From assembly GCA_947501215.1 (NCBI GenBank), contig CANMUS010000004.1, positions 1 to 64,000 on the forward strand: a stretch of 64,000 bases of DNA, given 5' to 3'. Origin of the DNA: an uncultured Erythrobacter sp. (lineage in GTDB: Bacteria > Pseudomonadota > Alphaproteobacteria > Sphingomonadales > Sphingomonadaceae). Below the pieces are notes generated by a model, which was given only the letters and a program-made list of their open reading frames with translations, was not told where the DNA came from and did no database searches. Of the stretch, positions 17,992 to 27,219 are shown in pieces. Numbering within the stretch: position 1 is the first letter of the stretch; each line of letters begins with the position of its first letter. A program made the position numbers and the translations under genes.

Positions 17992-18481
17992 CCGAATTGG
18001 GATGTGTGCCTGCCTCCGTCATTCATGCCAAGACCCGGCAGAAGCGGGTCGCGGCGCGAGGCCTTTTCTCGGAATAGGCGTCATCCTCGCCGTCGGGCAT
18101 CGTCAATTCCATTGCGAGGTCGGCGAGCTCGCCTTCTGGCTACCGCGAAAAGGGCGGAACTCCGCAATAGCTGTCACCTCTGGAAGGGGCTGCTCGAACG
18201 TAGCAACCACGCCTTGCTTTACCGAGCGGGGGTGATTTCAGGGGTCGATTTCCCTTGTGACTCTGAATTCTGTCTATTTTTGATATACTTACTTAGACGA
18301 TGTGATGCCTCTTCTGGGCACCAACTCATTGAAATCATTGAATAAATTGTCGGAAACACGGTCCTCGGGGCGTGTTTGCTACGATTCACTGTTACGGTTT
18401 GGTGCCCATAGTTCTGACCTAAGCATCGGAAAAACAGTCAGAAATGGTCCGCGCGGCTGTTACGGTTTCAATCCCGGTTTC
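17992..18481 (+). other. Recombination-site-like region before the second integrase
   Basis: No supported gene. CCTCTTCTGGGCACCA (18308-18323) looks like the T-arm/acceptor 3' end of a tRNA with CCA, but no tRNA body precedes it. TGGGCACCAA (18315-18324) and TTGGTGCCCA (18399-18408) form a perfect 10-bp inverted repeat. The GGGCACCA core also ends repeat copies A and C. The stretch is probably an attP/attL relic belonging to the integrase remnant that follows. Confidence 0.45.
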
Positions 18482-19567
18482 ATGCCCAGAGGCATGACCC
18501 GTCGCGGTGATCGCTATTATCTTCGTCGCCATATTCCATCCGACATCCAGCCGATTGCCGGGCGATCGGAAGTCTGGCGCTCACTCAAAACTGACAGCCT
18601 GCAAACAGCGCTGCGTCGCTTCCCATTCGCTGCTGCAGCTCTCGAATCTCAATTTGAGCGAATCCGTCACGATGCAGGCATATCAGTTGATCCGACACTG
18701 CTACGCCCATGCGAGGACGATTTGACCTGTGCGACAAGCGACGCTTTTGCGCCAGCAGCCCAGACCGAGGCGAGCGAGGCCCTCAGCCTTTCACGCGCTT
18801 ACTCCCGATACATGGCTGATCCGACGCATCATTGGTCGGCGAGCACGCGCCAAGCTTACGAGACCACTCGCAGGTTCGCAGTCGGCGCTCTCGGCGAGGA
18901 AGTCGGCATTGCCACCCTCGCCCGCTCTCATTGCCGCGACTACTTGGAAGTTCTGCGCCACATGCCTCGGAATGCGGCCAAGCGCTTTCCCAAGCTGACG
19001 CTGCGCGAAGCGTCTGACCATGCCCGAGAGCGAGGCGACATCGAGTTGGTTAGTGCTGCGAATGCTAACGCGCACCTCGCCAACTTTTCCAGCTTCCTCA
19101 ATTGTGCGGTCAACGAAGAACTCTCAACGCGAAATCCAATGCGCGGTCTTCGCCTGCGAGATGAGGTTTCCAAGCGAGATAAACGCCATCCATTCAGCGC
19201 CCAGCAGTTGCAGGCAATTTTCAGTGCGCCGCTGTATTGCGGCTGTCTCGATGGGGAACGCGGGTATGCGAAGCCGGGGCCTGAGCGTCCAAGAAATGCT
19301 CGCTTCTGGGTGCCGTTGATCGCTCTTCACACTGGCATGCGATTGAACGAAATTTGCCAACTCGACACTTCGGACATCCGCGAAATTAAGGGTGTTGATT
19401 GCATCGTGGTGAGCGAGCAATCGCGGGATGGGTCGTCTGATAAAGCGCTCAAAACTGTTCCAAGCGAACGGTTGGACCCAGTGCACCCGACACTCAAAAG
19501 GATCGGCCTAATATCCTTCGTGAGTGAGCAGCGGCGCATGCATCGATCAAAGCTGTTTCACGAAATA
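18482..19567 (+). pseudogene. Truncated tyrosine integrase (phage-type)
   Basis: The protein starts MPRGMTRRGDRYYLRRHIPS and includes a SAM-like core-binding domain and the first catalytic Arg (IALHTGMRLNEICQLD). Homology-like sequence stops at about SKLFHEI (19550-19567), before the His-x-x-Arg, His and Tyr motifs. The remaining open frame to 19765 is antisense of glutathione-transferase sequence. The recombinase is therefore inactive. The cut coincides with the broken end of a GST gene on the opposite strand, which indicates a deletion or integration junction near 19565. Confidence 0.72.
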
Positions 19568-19723
19568 GCCGCCGGTGAGCGAAACGAGATCGGGCTTGGG
19601 CATCATGTTGGGCGTCACGACCGATTGTCAGGCCAAGCCCTCCAGGCCCAGGAGCATGCGGACCTTGTTCGAGAAAGGCGATGCATCGTAGTGGTGCAGG
19701 ATGATGTCGTCGGAACGCGGCAT
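19565..19723 (-). pseudogene. Broken glutathione S-transferase N-terminal fragment
   Basis: From ATG 19723 the frame reads MPRSDDIILHHYDASPFSNK and then VRMLLGLEGLA, the thioredoxin-like N terminus of a GST. A TGA at 19628-19630 replaces the expected Trp, and the frame continues QSVVTPNMMPKPDLVSLTGG before homology ends near 19565. The C-terminal helical domain is absent. It lies directly behind the intact GST on the same strand and abuts the truncated integrase, so both were probably cut in one event. Confidence 0.65.
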
Positions 19724-19745
19724 GGGCTCTCGCACTGGGGAATGG

Positions 19746-20531
19746 TCAGGCGGGTGGCGGGGTAAAACGGATAGTGTCCTTTTGCAGGCCCGCTTCGACG
19801 ATGGCCAGCCCGCCAGATTTGACGATCCATTCGAGGCGGCGCTCGCGATACTCGCGTCTGAACATCCCTGCATCGACCGCACCCGCGATATTTTCCATGC
19901 CGCTCATGGCCGCAACCGCTGCCGCGTTGGCCGAGGCGACGGAGGCGCGCCCGTTCGCCCGCCCGAGCCAGTCGGAGAGCCGCGAGCCTTGCGGCGGCTC
20001 GTAACCGAAACCGGCGGCGCCATTGATGTAAGGCGCGGTGCTGAGATCGCCCCAGCCGAACCGGTCACCGGCGAACCATTCGGCATTGCCGAGCTGCTGT
20101 TCGAGCCAGCGGTGGTAGGCCGCGATTTGCTCCTTCGCCGCACGCTCCATCTTTCCTACAAGGTCGCCCTTGCCACGCTTGAACCAGTGCAGCTCGCCGA
20201 GGCCCCAGATAATGGCTTCGAAATGCGTATCGAGCATGTCTTCGATCAGGCGCTGCAGCGCGCGCTCTGCCGGGTCGATCGGCAGCAGTGCAGGATCGGG
20301 CCACTTGTCCTCGATATACTCCAAAATGATTGTCGAATCGAACAGCGTGGTCTCGCCGTCGATCAAGGCCGGGACTTCCAGCTGCGGGCTGGCGGCAGCG
20401 AACTCGCCCTGCGCGCCACCCACGCCGATTCCGTCGGGCACGCGCGTTTCGTAGCCGAAGTCCTTCTCGTCGAGCGCGATTTTCACTTTCTGCGCATAGG
20501 GCGAAAGCGGGTGTTCGTAGAGCAGGATCAT
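19746..20531 (-). CDS. Glutathione S-transferase family protein
   Basis: A 261-residue GST. The thioredoxin-like domain (MILLYEHPLSPYAQKVKIAL, LEVPALIDGETTLFDSTII) includes the cis-Pro and the glutathione-contacting Asp/Glu-Ser segment. A helical C-terminal domain (residues ~90-230) contains the WFAGDRFGWGDLS N-capping motif. It conjugates or reduces electrophiles with glutathione. ATG at 20531; a longer frame upstream is not GST-like. It is at the left end of the catabolic cluster, downstream of the MpaB-like gene on the same strand. Confidence 0.85.
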   Translation of the reverse strand: MILLYEHPLSPYAQKVKIALDEKDFGYETRVPDGIGVGGAQGEFAAASPQLEVPALIDGETTLFDSTIILEYIEDKWPDPALLPIDPAERALQRLIEDMLDTHFEAIIWGLGELHWFKRGKGDLVGKMERAAKEQIAAYHRWLEQQLGNAEWFAGDRFGWGDLSTAPYINGAAGFGYEPPQGSRLSDWLGRANGRASVASANAAAVAAMSGMENIAGAVDAGMFRREYRERRLEWIVKSGGLAIVEAGLQKDTIRFTPPPA

Positions 20532-20694
20532 GGCGTTTTCCGGTTCGGAGGTCTTGTCAGCGATGCCAGGCGGTATCGCCCGGAAGGCCGAGCCGAAGCG
20601 CTGCCTGATATGCGGGGCGTTCCGGTTCGACCTTCTTGTCTGCCTGCCGCCCGACGAAGCGCACGAGTTGCCGTTCTGGCCAGGCCAGGTCCCA

Positions 20695-21450
20695 TTATGG
20701 GCCAAGTTCAAGCTTCTCGCGCACGATCGGCGGCAGGATGTCCACCGCAGCACGGGCCAGGGCTTTGTGAATGAATTTGGGAATTTCGGGACGTGCCTTG
20801 CCCGAGGACACGATATCGAGAAAGTCGCTGTTGATCTGGTGCGGTGCAAAGCGAGGTACCAGCCGGATCATCATGGCGAGAAACTCGCTCTCGGAATGAG
20901 GGATTTCGGTCACGCCATAGAGCTTTGCCACCTCGTCGCCCCCAGTCCAGTAGGCATGCTTTTCCTCCGCCCCCAGCGAATATACGAACCGATCGTAGGC
21001 GGTCAGGAAACCGTATTGCGCGGTCGCCGAGACCCAGTCGAGCAGTTCCGGATTGAGCGCGGTATAGGCCTCTCCGCTGGGAGTTTCGCCGGAGACCTTG
21101 GCGTGCATCCGTCCCACACCTGCGATCACTTTTCGCGCCATACTCTGCGGGCCATAAACGCCCAGCATCGCGGCCATGCCGGTACGCTTCGACCGACCGA
21201 TCGGATCGACAGGATAGACCGAGTGATCCCACACGCCCGAGCGGATGCGGGCATCGGCGAATTCGAGAAGCACGGCGGCAACCCCGCCTATCGCCATGGC
21301 GATGCTGTTCTTGAATATCCGCCAATGGATGGAGTCCGGCGCGTGGAAGGCGGGCTCGCCGGTGGGTTTTGTGAAATCGAATTTCGTCGGCGTCGTGCTC
21401 TTCTGGTAAGTCTTGTCTGCCGTCTTGGTGATCGAAGCGTGTTCGTTCAT
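20695..21450 (-). CDS. MpaB-like oxygenase (DUF2236)
   Basis: A 251-residue protein with the DUF2236 pattern: RIFKNSIAMAIGGVAAVLLE, HPG-like DHSVYPVDPIGRSKRTG, HAKVSGETPSGEAYTALNPE, and VSATAQYGFLTAYDRFVY. The family includes the MpaB oxygenase and latex-clearing proteins, which use heme b to cleave or oxidise hydrophobic substrates. The ATG at 21450 lies 53 bases from a TTATCAG/CTGATAA operator shared with the divergent acyl-CoA dehydrogenase. It probably carries out an oxidative step on the substrate of this cluster. Confidence 0.78.
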   Translation of the reverse strand: MNEHASITKTADKTYQKSTTPTKFDFTKPTGEPAFHAPDSIHWRIFKNSIAMAIGGVAAVLLEFADARIRSGVWDHSVYPVDPIGRSKRTGMAAMLGVYGPQSMARKVIAGVGRMHAKVSGETPSGEAYTALNPELLDWVSATAQYGFLTAYDRFVYSLGAEEKHAYWTGGDEVAKLYGVTEIPHSESEFLAMMIRLVPRFAPHQINSDFLDIVSSGKARPEIPKFIHKALARAAVDILPPIVREKLELGP

Positions 21451-21502
21451 GACTTCCCCATTCCACATGCTCCGCGCATATTTGACCTGCGCACCAAGCA
21501 TG

Positions 21503-21518
21503 TTATCAGACCTGATAA
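21503..21518. promoter_or_regulatory. TetR-type operator 1
   Basis: TTATCAGACCTGATAA has 7-bp arms TTATCAG/CTGATAA around 2 nt. It sits between the divergent MpaB-like gene (start 21450) and acyl-CoA dehydrogenase 1 (start 21540). The same 16-bp TTATCA-N4-TGATAA pattern recurs at 23889, 24598 and 24615, next to the TetR gene. Confidence 0.75.
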
Positions 21519-21539
21519 TCTTCGGCAAACGGATATCCC

Positions 21540-22769
21540 ATGAACCTCGACTGGTCCCCGCAAGACACAGCTTTCGCCTCCGAAATCGCAGAATTGCTCG
21601 AGCGCGCGTTGACCGACGACATCCGCGACGCGGGTCACAATGCGACCAGTGTCTATCCCGACCATGAAGCATCGATGGCCTGGCAGGAAAAACTGCATGC
21701 GGCCGGCCTTGCCGCGCCACACTGGCCGGTCGAACATGGCGGCAAGGACTGGAGCGTCGCGCAGCATTATCTCTATGCGAACGAGAAAGCGAAAGCCGGC
21801 GCGCCCTCGCTTTCGCCCATGGGCATTCACATGGTCGCCCATGTCATCGCCGCGTTCGGCACGCCGGAGCAGAAGGACTATTTTCTCCCCCGCATCCTGA
21901 CCGGCGAGGTGTTCTTCTGCCAGGGCTACTCCGAACCCAACGCGGGATCGGACCTCGCCGCACTCCAGATGAGCGCAGTCCCGGAAGGCGACGACTTCAT
22001 CCTCAACGGCTCGAAAATCTGGACCACGCACGCGCAGGAAGCCAACTGGATCTTCTGCCTCGTGCGTACCAGCAGCGAGGGGCGTAAGCAGCAGGGCATC
22101 ACCTTCATCCTCGTCCCGATGGATCAGGACGGCGTCACGGTACGGCCGCTCACCATGCTGTCGGGCGAGACGGTGCAGAACCAGGTATTTTTCGATGATG
22201 TCCGCGTATCGAAATCAAACGTGATCGGCGAGGTCGACCATGGCTGGAGCGTGGCGAAATATCTGCTCGAGTTCGAACGCGGAGGCTCGGCCTATTCGGC
22301 TGGGCTCAAGATCAGGGCGAAGGAAATCGAAGCCCATGCAAGGTCGCAGGAGGCAGGCAGGCAAAGCCTGCTGGAACGCGGCGACTTCGCCCAGCGCCTT
22401 GCTCGCGCGATGATCCGCATCGACGTTCTCGAAGTCCTGGAATTGAAGCTGCTTTCGTCGGCCGGACGCGGCGAGAGCGTGGGCCCGATGTCCTCACTGA
22501 TGAAGATCATGGGCACCGAACTGGCACAACATCTGACCGAACTGGCCCTCGAGGCGGCGGGGGCGAGCGGCACCGTGTTCCAGCCCCATCCCACGCGGCC
22601 GGGTGCGGAGATACCCGGCTACGAGCCGCCCGAAGATAGCTATGTGTCGGGCGAAAATTGGCAGGCGATCGCGCCGCTGCGCTACCTCAACGAAAGGGCC
22701 GGCTCGATTTACGCCGGCTCCAACGAGGTCCAGCGCAACATCCTCGCCAAGGCGGTACTAGGACTTTAG
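21540..22769 (+). CDS. Acyl-CoA dehydrogenase (large subunit type)
   Basis: A 409-residue flavoprotein. Features are the FAD/acyl-CoA-binding QGYSEPNAGSDLAALQMSAV (~128-147), GSKIWTTHAQEANWIFCLVR (~158-177), and the C-terminal IYAGSNEVQRNILAKAVLG. It introduces a double bond alpha-beta to an acyl-CoA thioester. It converges with the second acyl-CoA dehydrogenase (stops overlap by 4 nt). Pairs of dissimilar dehydrogenases of ~400 and ~360 residues are known to form heteromeric enzymes in steroid and aromatic side-chain breakdown, which would fit here (inference). Operator 1 overlaps its promoter region. Confidence 0.88.
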   Translation: MNLDWSPQDTAFASEIAELLERALTDDIRDAGHNATSVYPDHEASMAWQEKLHAAGLAAPHWPVEHGGKDWSVAQHYLYANEKAKAGAPSLSPMGIHMVAHVIAAFGTPEQKDYFLPRILTGEVFFCQGYSEPNAGSDLAALQMSAVPEGDDFILNGSKIWTTHAQEANWIFCLVRTSSEGRKQQGITFILVPMDQDGVTVRPLTMLSGETVQNQVFFDDVRVSKSNVIGEVDHGWSVAKYLLEFERGGSAYSAGLKIRAKEIEAHARSQEAGRQSLLERGDFAQRLARAMIRIDVLEVLELKLLSSAGRGESVGPMSSLMKIMGTELAQHLTELALEAAGASGTVFQPHPTRPGAEIPGYEPPEDSYVSGENWQAIAPLRYLNERAGSIYAGSNEVQRNILAKAVLGL

Positions 22770-23860
22770 GCGATCTGCCGCAGCATGCGGTATCGTTCGA
22801 CGTGGTCCGCCGCCGTGCCGAGCCGGTTTTCGATCACCGTCGCGCGCTTGAAATAGTGGCCCACGCGCAGTTCTTCGGTCAGCCCCATCGCCCCATGCAG
22901 CTGGACGGCCTCCTGACCGATCAGGCGCAGGGCATCGCCCACGGTCGCCTTGGCCGCCGAAATGGCGGCCGGATCGTCGACCTTGAGCGCGGCAAGCAGC
23001 GACGCCGCCTCGATCTCCTGCGCCTTCGACCACATGTCGACCATGCGGTGCTGCAGCGCCTGAAAGGACGAGATCGGCACGCCGAACTGTTCGCGTTCCT
23101 TGGTATACTGCACCGTGTCGCCGACCATTACCGACGCAATTCCCGAGGCTTCGGCACAGATGGCGGCGAGCGCGCGGGCCACTGCCGTCTCCAGCGCCCA
23201 CAGCACTGCATCGCCAGTCGCCAGACACGCGTCTTCAGCCAGTTCGAAACCTTGGCACACAATGTCTGCAGAGGGCGTGTCGTCGATTAGAGCGAAGGAC
23301 TTGAGCGCATTGCCGAGGGTCGCCGGATCGACCGCGAACAGCGCGAACTCTCCGTCGTCCGCTCTTGCAGGCAGAAGGATTAGGTCGGCCTCGGCAGCGA
23401 AGTCGACGACCAGCTTGGTCCCGGTCAGCCGCCAAGTCGTTCCATCGCGTTCGGCACGCATGCGGATATGTCTTACGTTGCCGCGCGTTTGTGGTTCCTC
23501 AATTGCGGTCGTAACAAGCAGCTCGCCAGCGGCGATCCGTCCGGCCAGCTCATGTTCTCCGAGCACGTCGAGCAGGTTCGCCGACAGGACCTGGCAGGTG
23601 ATGTAGGGCGTAACCGCAAGAGCGCGGCCTAGCGCGGCGGAAATTATCATCTCGCTTTCGGCGCCGCCGCCGAAGCCTCCTGACCGCTCCGTATTACCGG
23701 CCGCTGCGACACCCAGCTCGGCTTCCAGCCGCTTCCAGAAAGCCACGAAGCGCCCCTGTGCCTTCTGTTCGCGGCGCACATCGAAAGGCAGCGTCTTTTC
23801 GAGGTAGCGGTCGAGCGATTGCTTGAGCAGTTCCTGTTGCTCGTCGAGTTTGAGATCCAT
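22766..23860 (-). CDS. Acyl-CoA dehydrogenase (small subunit type)
   Basis: A 364-residue acyl-CoA dehydrogenase fold: N-terminal helical DEQQELLKQSLDRYLEKTLP, a shortened central beta domain (ITCQVLSANLLDVLGEHELA, LTGTKLVVDFAAEADLILLP), and the C-terminal REQFGVPISSFQALQHRMVD and QLHGAMGLTEELRVGHYFKR. The central FAD-contact motifs are weaker than in its neighbour, as in the beta partners of heteromeric enzymes. The ATG at 23860 lies 28 bases from operator 2. Confidence 0.82.
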   Translation of the reverse strand: MDLKLDEQQELLKQSLDRYLEKTLPFDVRREQKAQGRFVAFWKRLEAELGVAAAGNTERSGGFGGGAESEMIISAALGRALAVTPYITCQVLSANLLDVLGEHELAGRIAAGELLVTTAIEEPQTRGNVRHIRMRAERDGTTWRLTGTKLVVDFAAEADLILLPARADDGEFALFAVDPATLGNALKSFALIDDTPSADIVCQGFELAEDACLATGDAVLWALETAVARALAAICAEASGIASVMVGDTVQYTKEREQFGVPISSFQALQHRMVDMWSKAQEIEAASLLAALKVDDPAAISAAKATVGDALRLIGQEAVQLHGAMGLTEELRVGHYFKRATVIENRLGTAADHVERYRMLRQIA

Positions 23861-23888
23861 GCGCGTACCTTTGCCGTCCGTCGCGAAA

Positions 23889-23904
23889 TTATCAAGTCTG
23901 ATAA
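23889..23904. promoter_or_regulatory. TetR-type operator 2
   Basis: TTATCAAGTCTGATAA has TTATCA and TGATAA arms around 4 nt. It lies exactly between the tetR stop (23905) and the start of the second acyl-CoA dehydrogenase, both on the minus strand. It would control the dehydrogenase separately from tetR. Confidence 0.72.
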
Positions 23905-24558
23905 TTAAATGAGAAGCCCCGCCATCAGGGTCTCTACGGTCTGCCGCTTATAGCGCGCATGGAGTGCGTCGTCGGCCGCGGCGATCCCGCCGAACACGGC
24001 CGAGAGCGTAAAGCGATTGGCATAGAGGCCGTCTGCCGAACCGATCGTGTTGAAATAGAAAAGCTTGGGATCGACTTTGCGGAATTCGCCGGCGGCAATC
24101 CCTTCCTTGATGATGCGCTGCTGCGCGTTAGCGATGGGTTTGAGCAGTTCTTCGGCGATATGATGGACACGTTCGGGCGTGGCATCGCGCACCATCAGCT
24201 GGATCAGGCGATTGAGATACGGGATCTGGTAATAGGTATCGAGGATCCCTTCCAAGTGGATGCGCATCCGTTCGGTCGGCGTGACATTCAGACGTAAGAG
24301 GGCCGCTAGCTGCCTGATCCGCACCCCGACATCGCGGTCCAGCAAGGCCAGCATCATGCCTTCCTTGCTGCCGAAATAATAGCGGATCATCCCGTGATTG
24401 ACCTGCGCGCGCGCCGCGATGTCGAGAATGCCGATATCCACCGTGTCCTGCTCTCGCATCAGCGAGCTCGCCGCTTTGAGCAGCGTGTCGCGGATGGCGC
24501 CCTTCGGCATCTGCTTCGCCGCAGTGTTCGATCCCGCCCGGTTCATCACCGCCTTCAT
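23905..24558 (-). CDS. TetR/AcrR-family transcriptional regulator
   Basis: A 217-residue repressor-like protein. The N-terminal HTH (IRDTLLKAASSLMREQDTVD, then ILDIAARAQVNHGMIRYYFG) is typical of TetR; in TetR proteins the C-terminal helices bind a ligand and dimerise. The ATG at 24558 (MKAVMNR) is used; a start 8 codons upstream is possible. Two tandem palindromes lie between it and the divergent TonB-dependent receptor, and one lies just past its stop. It is therefore the obvious candidate to repress itself and the cluster until an acyl-CoA or substrate ligand binds. Confidence 0.88.
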   Translation of the reverse strand: MKAVMNRAGSNTAAKQMPKGAIRDTLLKAASSLMREQDTVDIGILDIAARAQVNHGMIRYYFGSKEGMMLALLDRDVGVRIRQLAALLRLNVTPTERMRIHLEGILDTYYQIPYLNRLIQLMVRDATPERVHHIAEELLKPIANAQQRIIKEGIAAGEFRKVDPKLFYFNTIGSADGLYANRFTLSAVFGGIAAADDALHARYKRQTVETLMAGLLI

Positions 24559-24597
24559 GGGGCTTTCCCTGTCGCAAGGCAATTGCGCTTGCCAATA

Positions 24598-24630
24598 TTA
24601 TCAGTCCTGATAAGTTATCAGAAGTGATAA
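24598..24630. promoter_or_regulatory. Tandem TetR-type operators 3 and 4
   Basis: TTATCAGTCCTGATAA (24598-24613) and TTATCAGAAGTGATAA (24615-24630) are separated by a single base. They fill the gap between divergent tetR and the TonB-dependent receptor gene, so they can silence both promoters. Confidence 0.78.
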
Positions 24631-24663
24631 AAGCCCTTGAAGGGGTCATAGCGGAGAGGATCG

Positions 24664-27164
24664 ATGATGAGGATAACGAAGGGCTTTCTCGCCTGTGGCG
24701 TGGCGGGTTTTGCGATCGGGGTGCCGACCCTCGCAGTGGCGCAATCCGCCGGTGACGAAGCCGCCGCAGCCAAATCCAGTGCCGATCGCAATGTAATTAT
24801 CGTGACGGCCAATCGCCGCGAAGAGGCGATCACCGACGTCGGCGTATCGATCCAGGCGTTCTCGGGCGAACAGCTCGACAAGCTCCAGGTCAACTCTACC
24901 GAAGACCTTCAGGTCGTCGTCCCCAGTCTCAACGTGTCGCGCGGCTATCAGGGCATTCCGATCTACACGCTGCGCGGGATCGGCTTCAAAACGATCAACC
25001 TTTCGGCGACGTCGACCGTCGGCACCTATCAGGACGAGGTCGCGCTCGCCTATCCCTTCATGAACAGTGGGCCGGTCTTCGATCTCAACCGCGTCGAGGT
25101 ACTGAAGGGTCCGCAGGGTACCCTCTACGGGCGCAACACCACCGGCGGCCTCGTGAACTTCATCTCCGCCAAGCCCGAATTCGGCGCTTTCAACGGTAGC
25201 GTCGCCGTGGAACTGGGCACCGAAGAAACCCTCAATACCGAAGGCCATCTCAACATCCCGGTGGGCGATGCAGTCGCGGTTCGCGCCGCATGGCGTACCG
25301 AACGCAGCTTGAACGGTTGGCAGAAGAGCATCAGCCGCGACGAGACCCAGGGCGAGGTGGAACGCTATGGCGGGCGCCTGACCCTCGCCGCCGAACCGGC
25401 GCCGGACATGCGGATCGAGCTGGCCGGCAATTTCTGGATCAACAAATCCGATACGCTGGCGGCGCAAGCGGTCGGTTTCACCCCGAACACCGATCCGGCC
25501 AACGGCGCGCTTTTCAGCCTGTTCAATGCGCCGAGCCTTGCGGACTACGTCGCCGCGAATGCCGACAACTGGACCAGCGATACGGCCGACTGGCAGCCGC
25601 TCGATGCGCGGGCGCAGGACATTGGGCGGGGAGCCGGGATCGACCAGCCCAATGCCGAAGACAGCAATTTCGTCGGGCTACGCGGGATGCTGCAGTTCGA
25701 TTTCGCGCCCGATATCAGCTTCATCTTTCTGACCGGCTACAACTGGGTCAAACGCGACGCCGCCTATGACTGGAGCGGTGCGCCATACGAAATCCTCAGC
25801 CAGCATGCAGAGGGCGAAGTCGAGTCGCTATCGCAGGAAATCCGGTTCCAGGGCACGACCGGGCCGGCCGAATGGGTGGTCGGCGGCTACTACGCCAACG
25901 ACAAGGTGATCGATACCAACCAGACATTGCTCGGCCAGAACGCCAATGTCGGCGCAATCCGGGCTCTGATCCTCGCGCCGCAGGACGCCCTCGGCGGTGC
26001 CAGCATCTACCAGTTTTTCGCCGCGCAAGGCTATGCGCCTTACTCGATCAACGATGTCCTCACCTCGTTCCGCACTTATCGGGACGAAGCGGAATTCGAT
26101 GTTGAGACCATGAGTGTCTTTGCCAGCGCCGATTGGGAGTTGTCGCCCGCGCTCACGCTGACAACCGGCGTTCGCTACACCAAGGACACGCAGGATTACG
26201 AGGGCTGCTCGCGCGATCTCAATGGCTCGATGCTGCCCAACGTAAACCTGTTCAACCGTTTCTTTTTCTTCGTGAACTATGGCGCAATCGTTCCGCCTAT
26301 CGGAGAACGAGTGCAATACCTTTGATGTCGACACGCTTTCATTCGGACCCGTCACGTCGAAGCTCGATGAAGACAATGTTGCCTGGCGCGGCGCCCTGAC
26401 ATGGGAGCCGAATGACGACACGCTGCTTTATGCGTCGGTCTCACGCGGTCTTGAATCGGGGTCGACACCGGTCAATGCGGCAAATATCGCGACCCAGAAC
26501 CGTCCTGCGCGGCAGGAGCAGCTGACCGCCTACGAGATCGGAACGAAGTTGGCGCTGGCCAACAACTCATTCAACCTGAACCTAGCCGGCTTCTATTATG
26601 ATTATGTCGACAAGCAGCTCGCGGTCTACTTCGCCGACCTGATCTACACGACGCTCTTGCGCCTCGACAACATCCCGGAATCGCGCGCCTACGGGATCGA
26701 TGGCGATCTGACCTGGTTCGCAACCGACGAACTGACTTTCGCATTGGCTGGCACTTGGCTGCAGACGGAAATCGTTGGCTACCAGGGTATCAACGCCGCG
26801 GGCCAGCCGCTCGATTACGATGGCTTCGAATTCCCTTACAGTCCGGAATTCTCGGGCGCGGCGACGATCACCTACGACACGCCGATCACGGCAGGGCTTG
26901 GCCTGAGGGCAATCGCCAACGGGCGCTATCAGTCATCGACATAGTTCGATCGAGGATTTCGCGCCCCTCGCAATCGACAGCTATGGCATCCTGAATGCAA
27001 GTCTGGCGGTCTATGACCTGGACGGTGCGTGGGAAGCCTCGCTGTGGGGGCGCAACGTCACCGACACCTACTACTGGGCTTCGGCCGCCACGAACGCGAA
27101 CACCGCGGTCCGTTTCCCGGGCCGCAGCGCGAGTTACGGCGCGACAGTTCGCTTCCGCTTCTGA
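24664..27164 (+). pseudogene. TonB-dependent outer-membrane receptor, two frameshifts
   Basis: A signal peptide (FLACGVAGFAIGVPTLAVAQ) is followed by a plug domain (IIVTANRREEAITDVGVSIQ, then NRVEVLKGPQGTLYGRNTTG) and a beta-barrel of about 830 codons in total. The frame breaks near 26303 (GENECNTFD continues in frame 2) and again near 26942 (YQSST, then SSIEDFAPLAIDSYG in frame 3). Each break equals one extra base. The protein ends in the classic C-terminal ATVRFRF. If read correctly the gene is inactive; two sequencing or assembly errors are the alternative. It would import the substrate of the adjacent catabolic genes and is preceded by operators 3 and 4. Confidence 0.8.
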
Positions 27165-27219
27165 CAAGGAATGGTTTCCGGCACCGTATTTGCTCATCCG
27201 CGGTGCCGGGAGCGACTTT

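Noticed and set aside
18308..18323. A tRNA gene at the GGGCACCA relic
   Set aside because: Only the last ~16 nt look like tRNA; no anticodon arm or cloverleaf could be built upstream.
18002..18345. Frames of 77 and 113 codons before the second integrase
   Set aside because: They run through the att-like inverted repeat and have random-looking composition.
25290..25769. Alternative plus-strand frame inside the TonB receptor
   Set aside because: Shadow of the receptor coding frame with low-complexity Arg/Ala composition.
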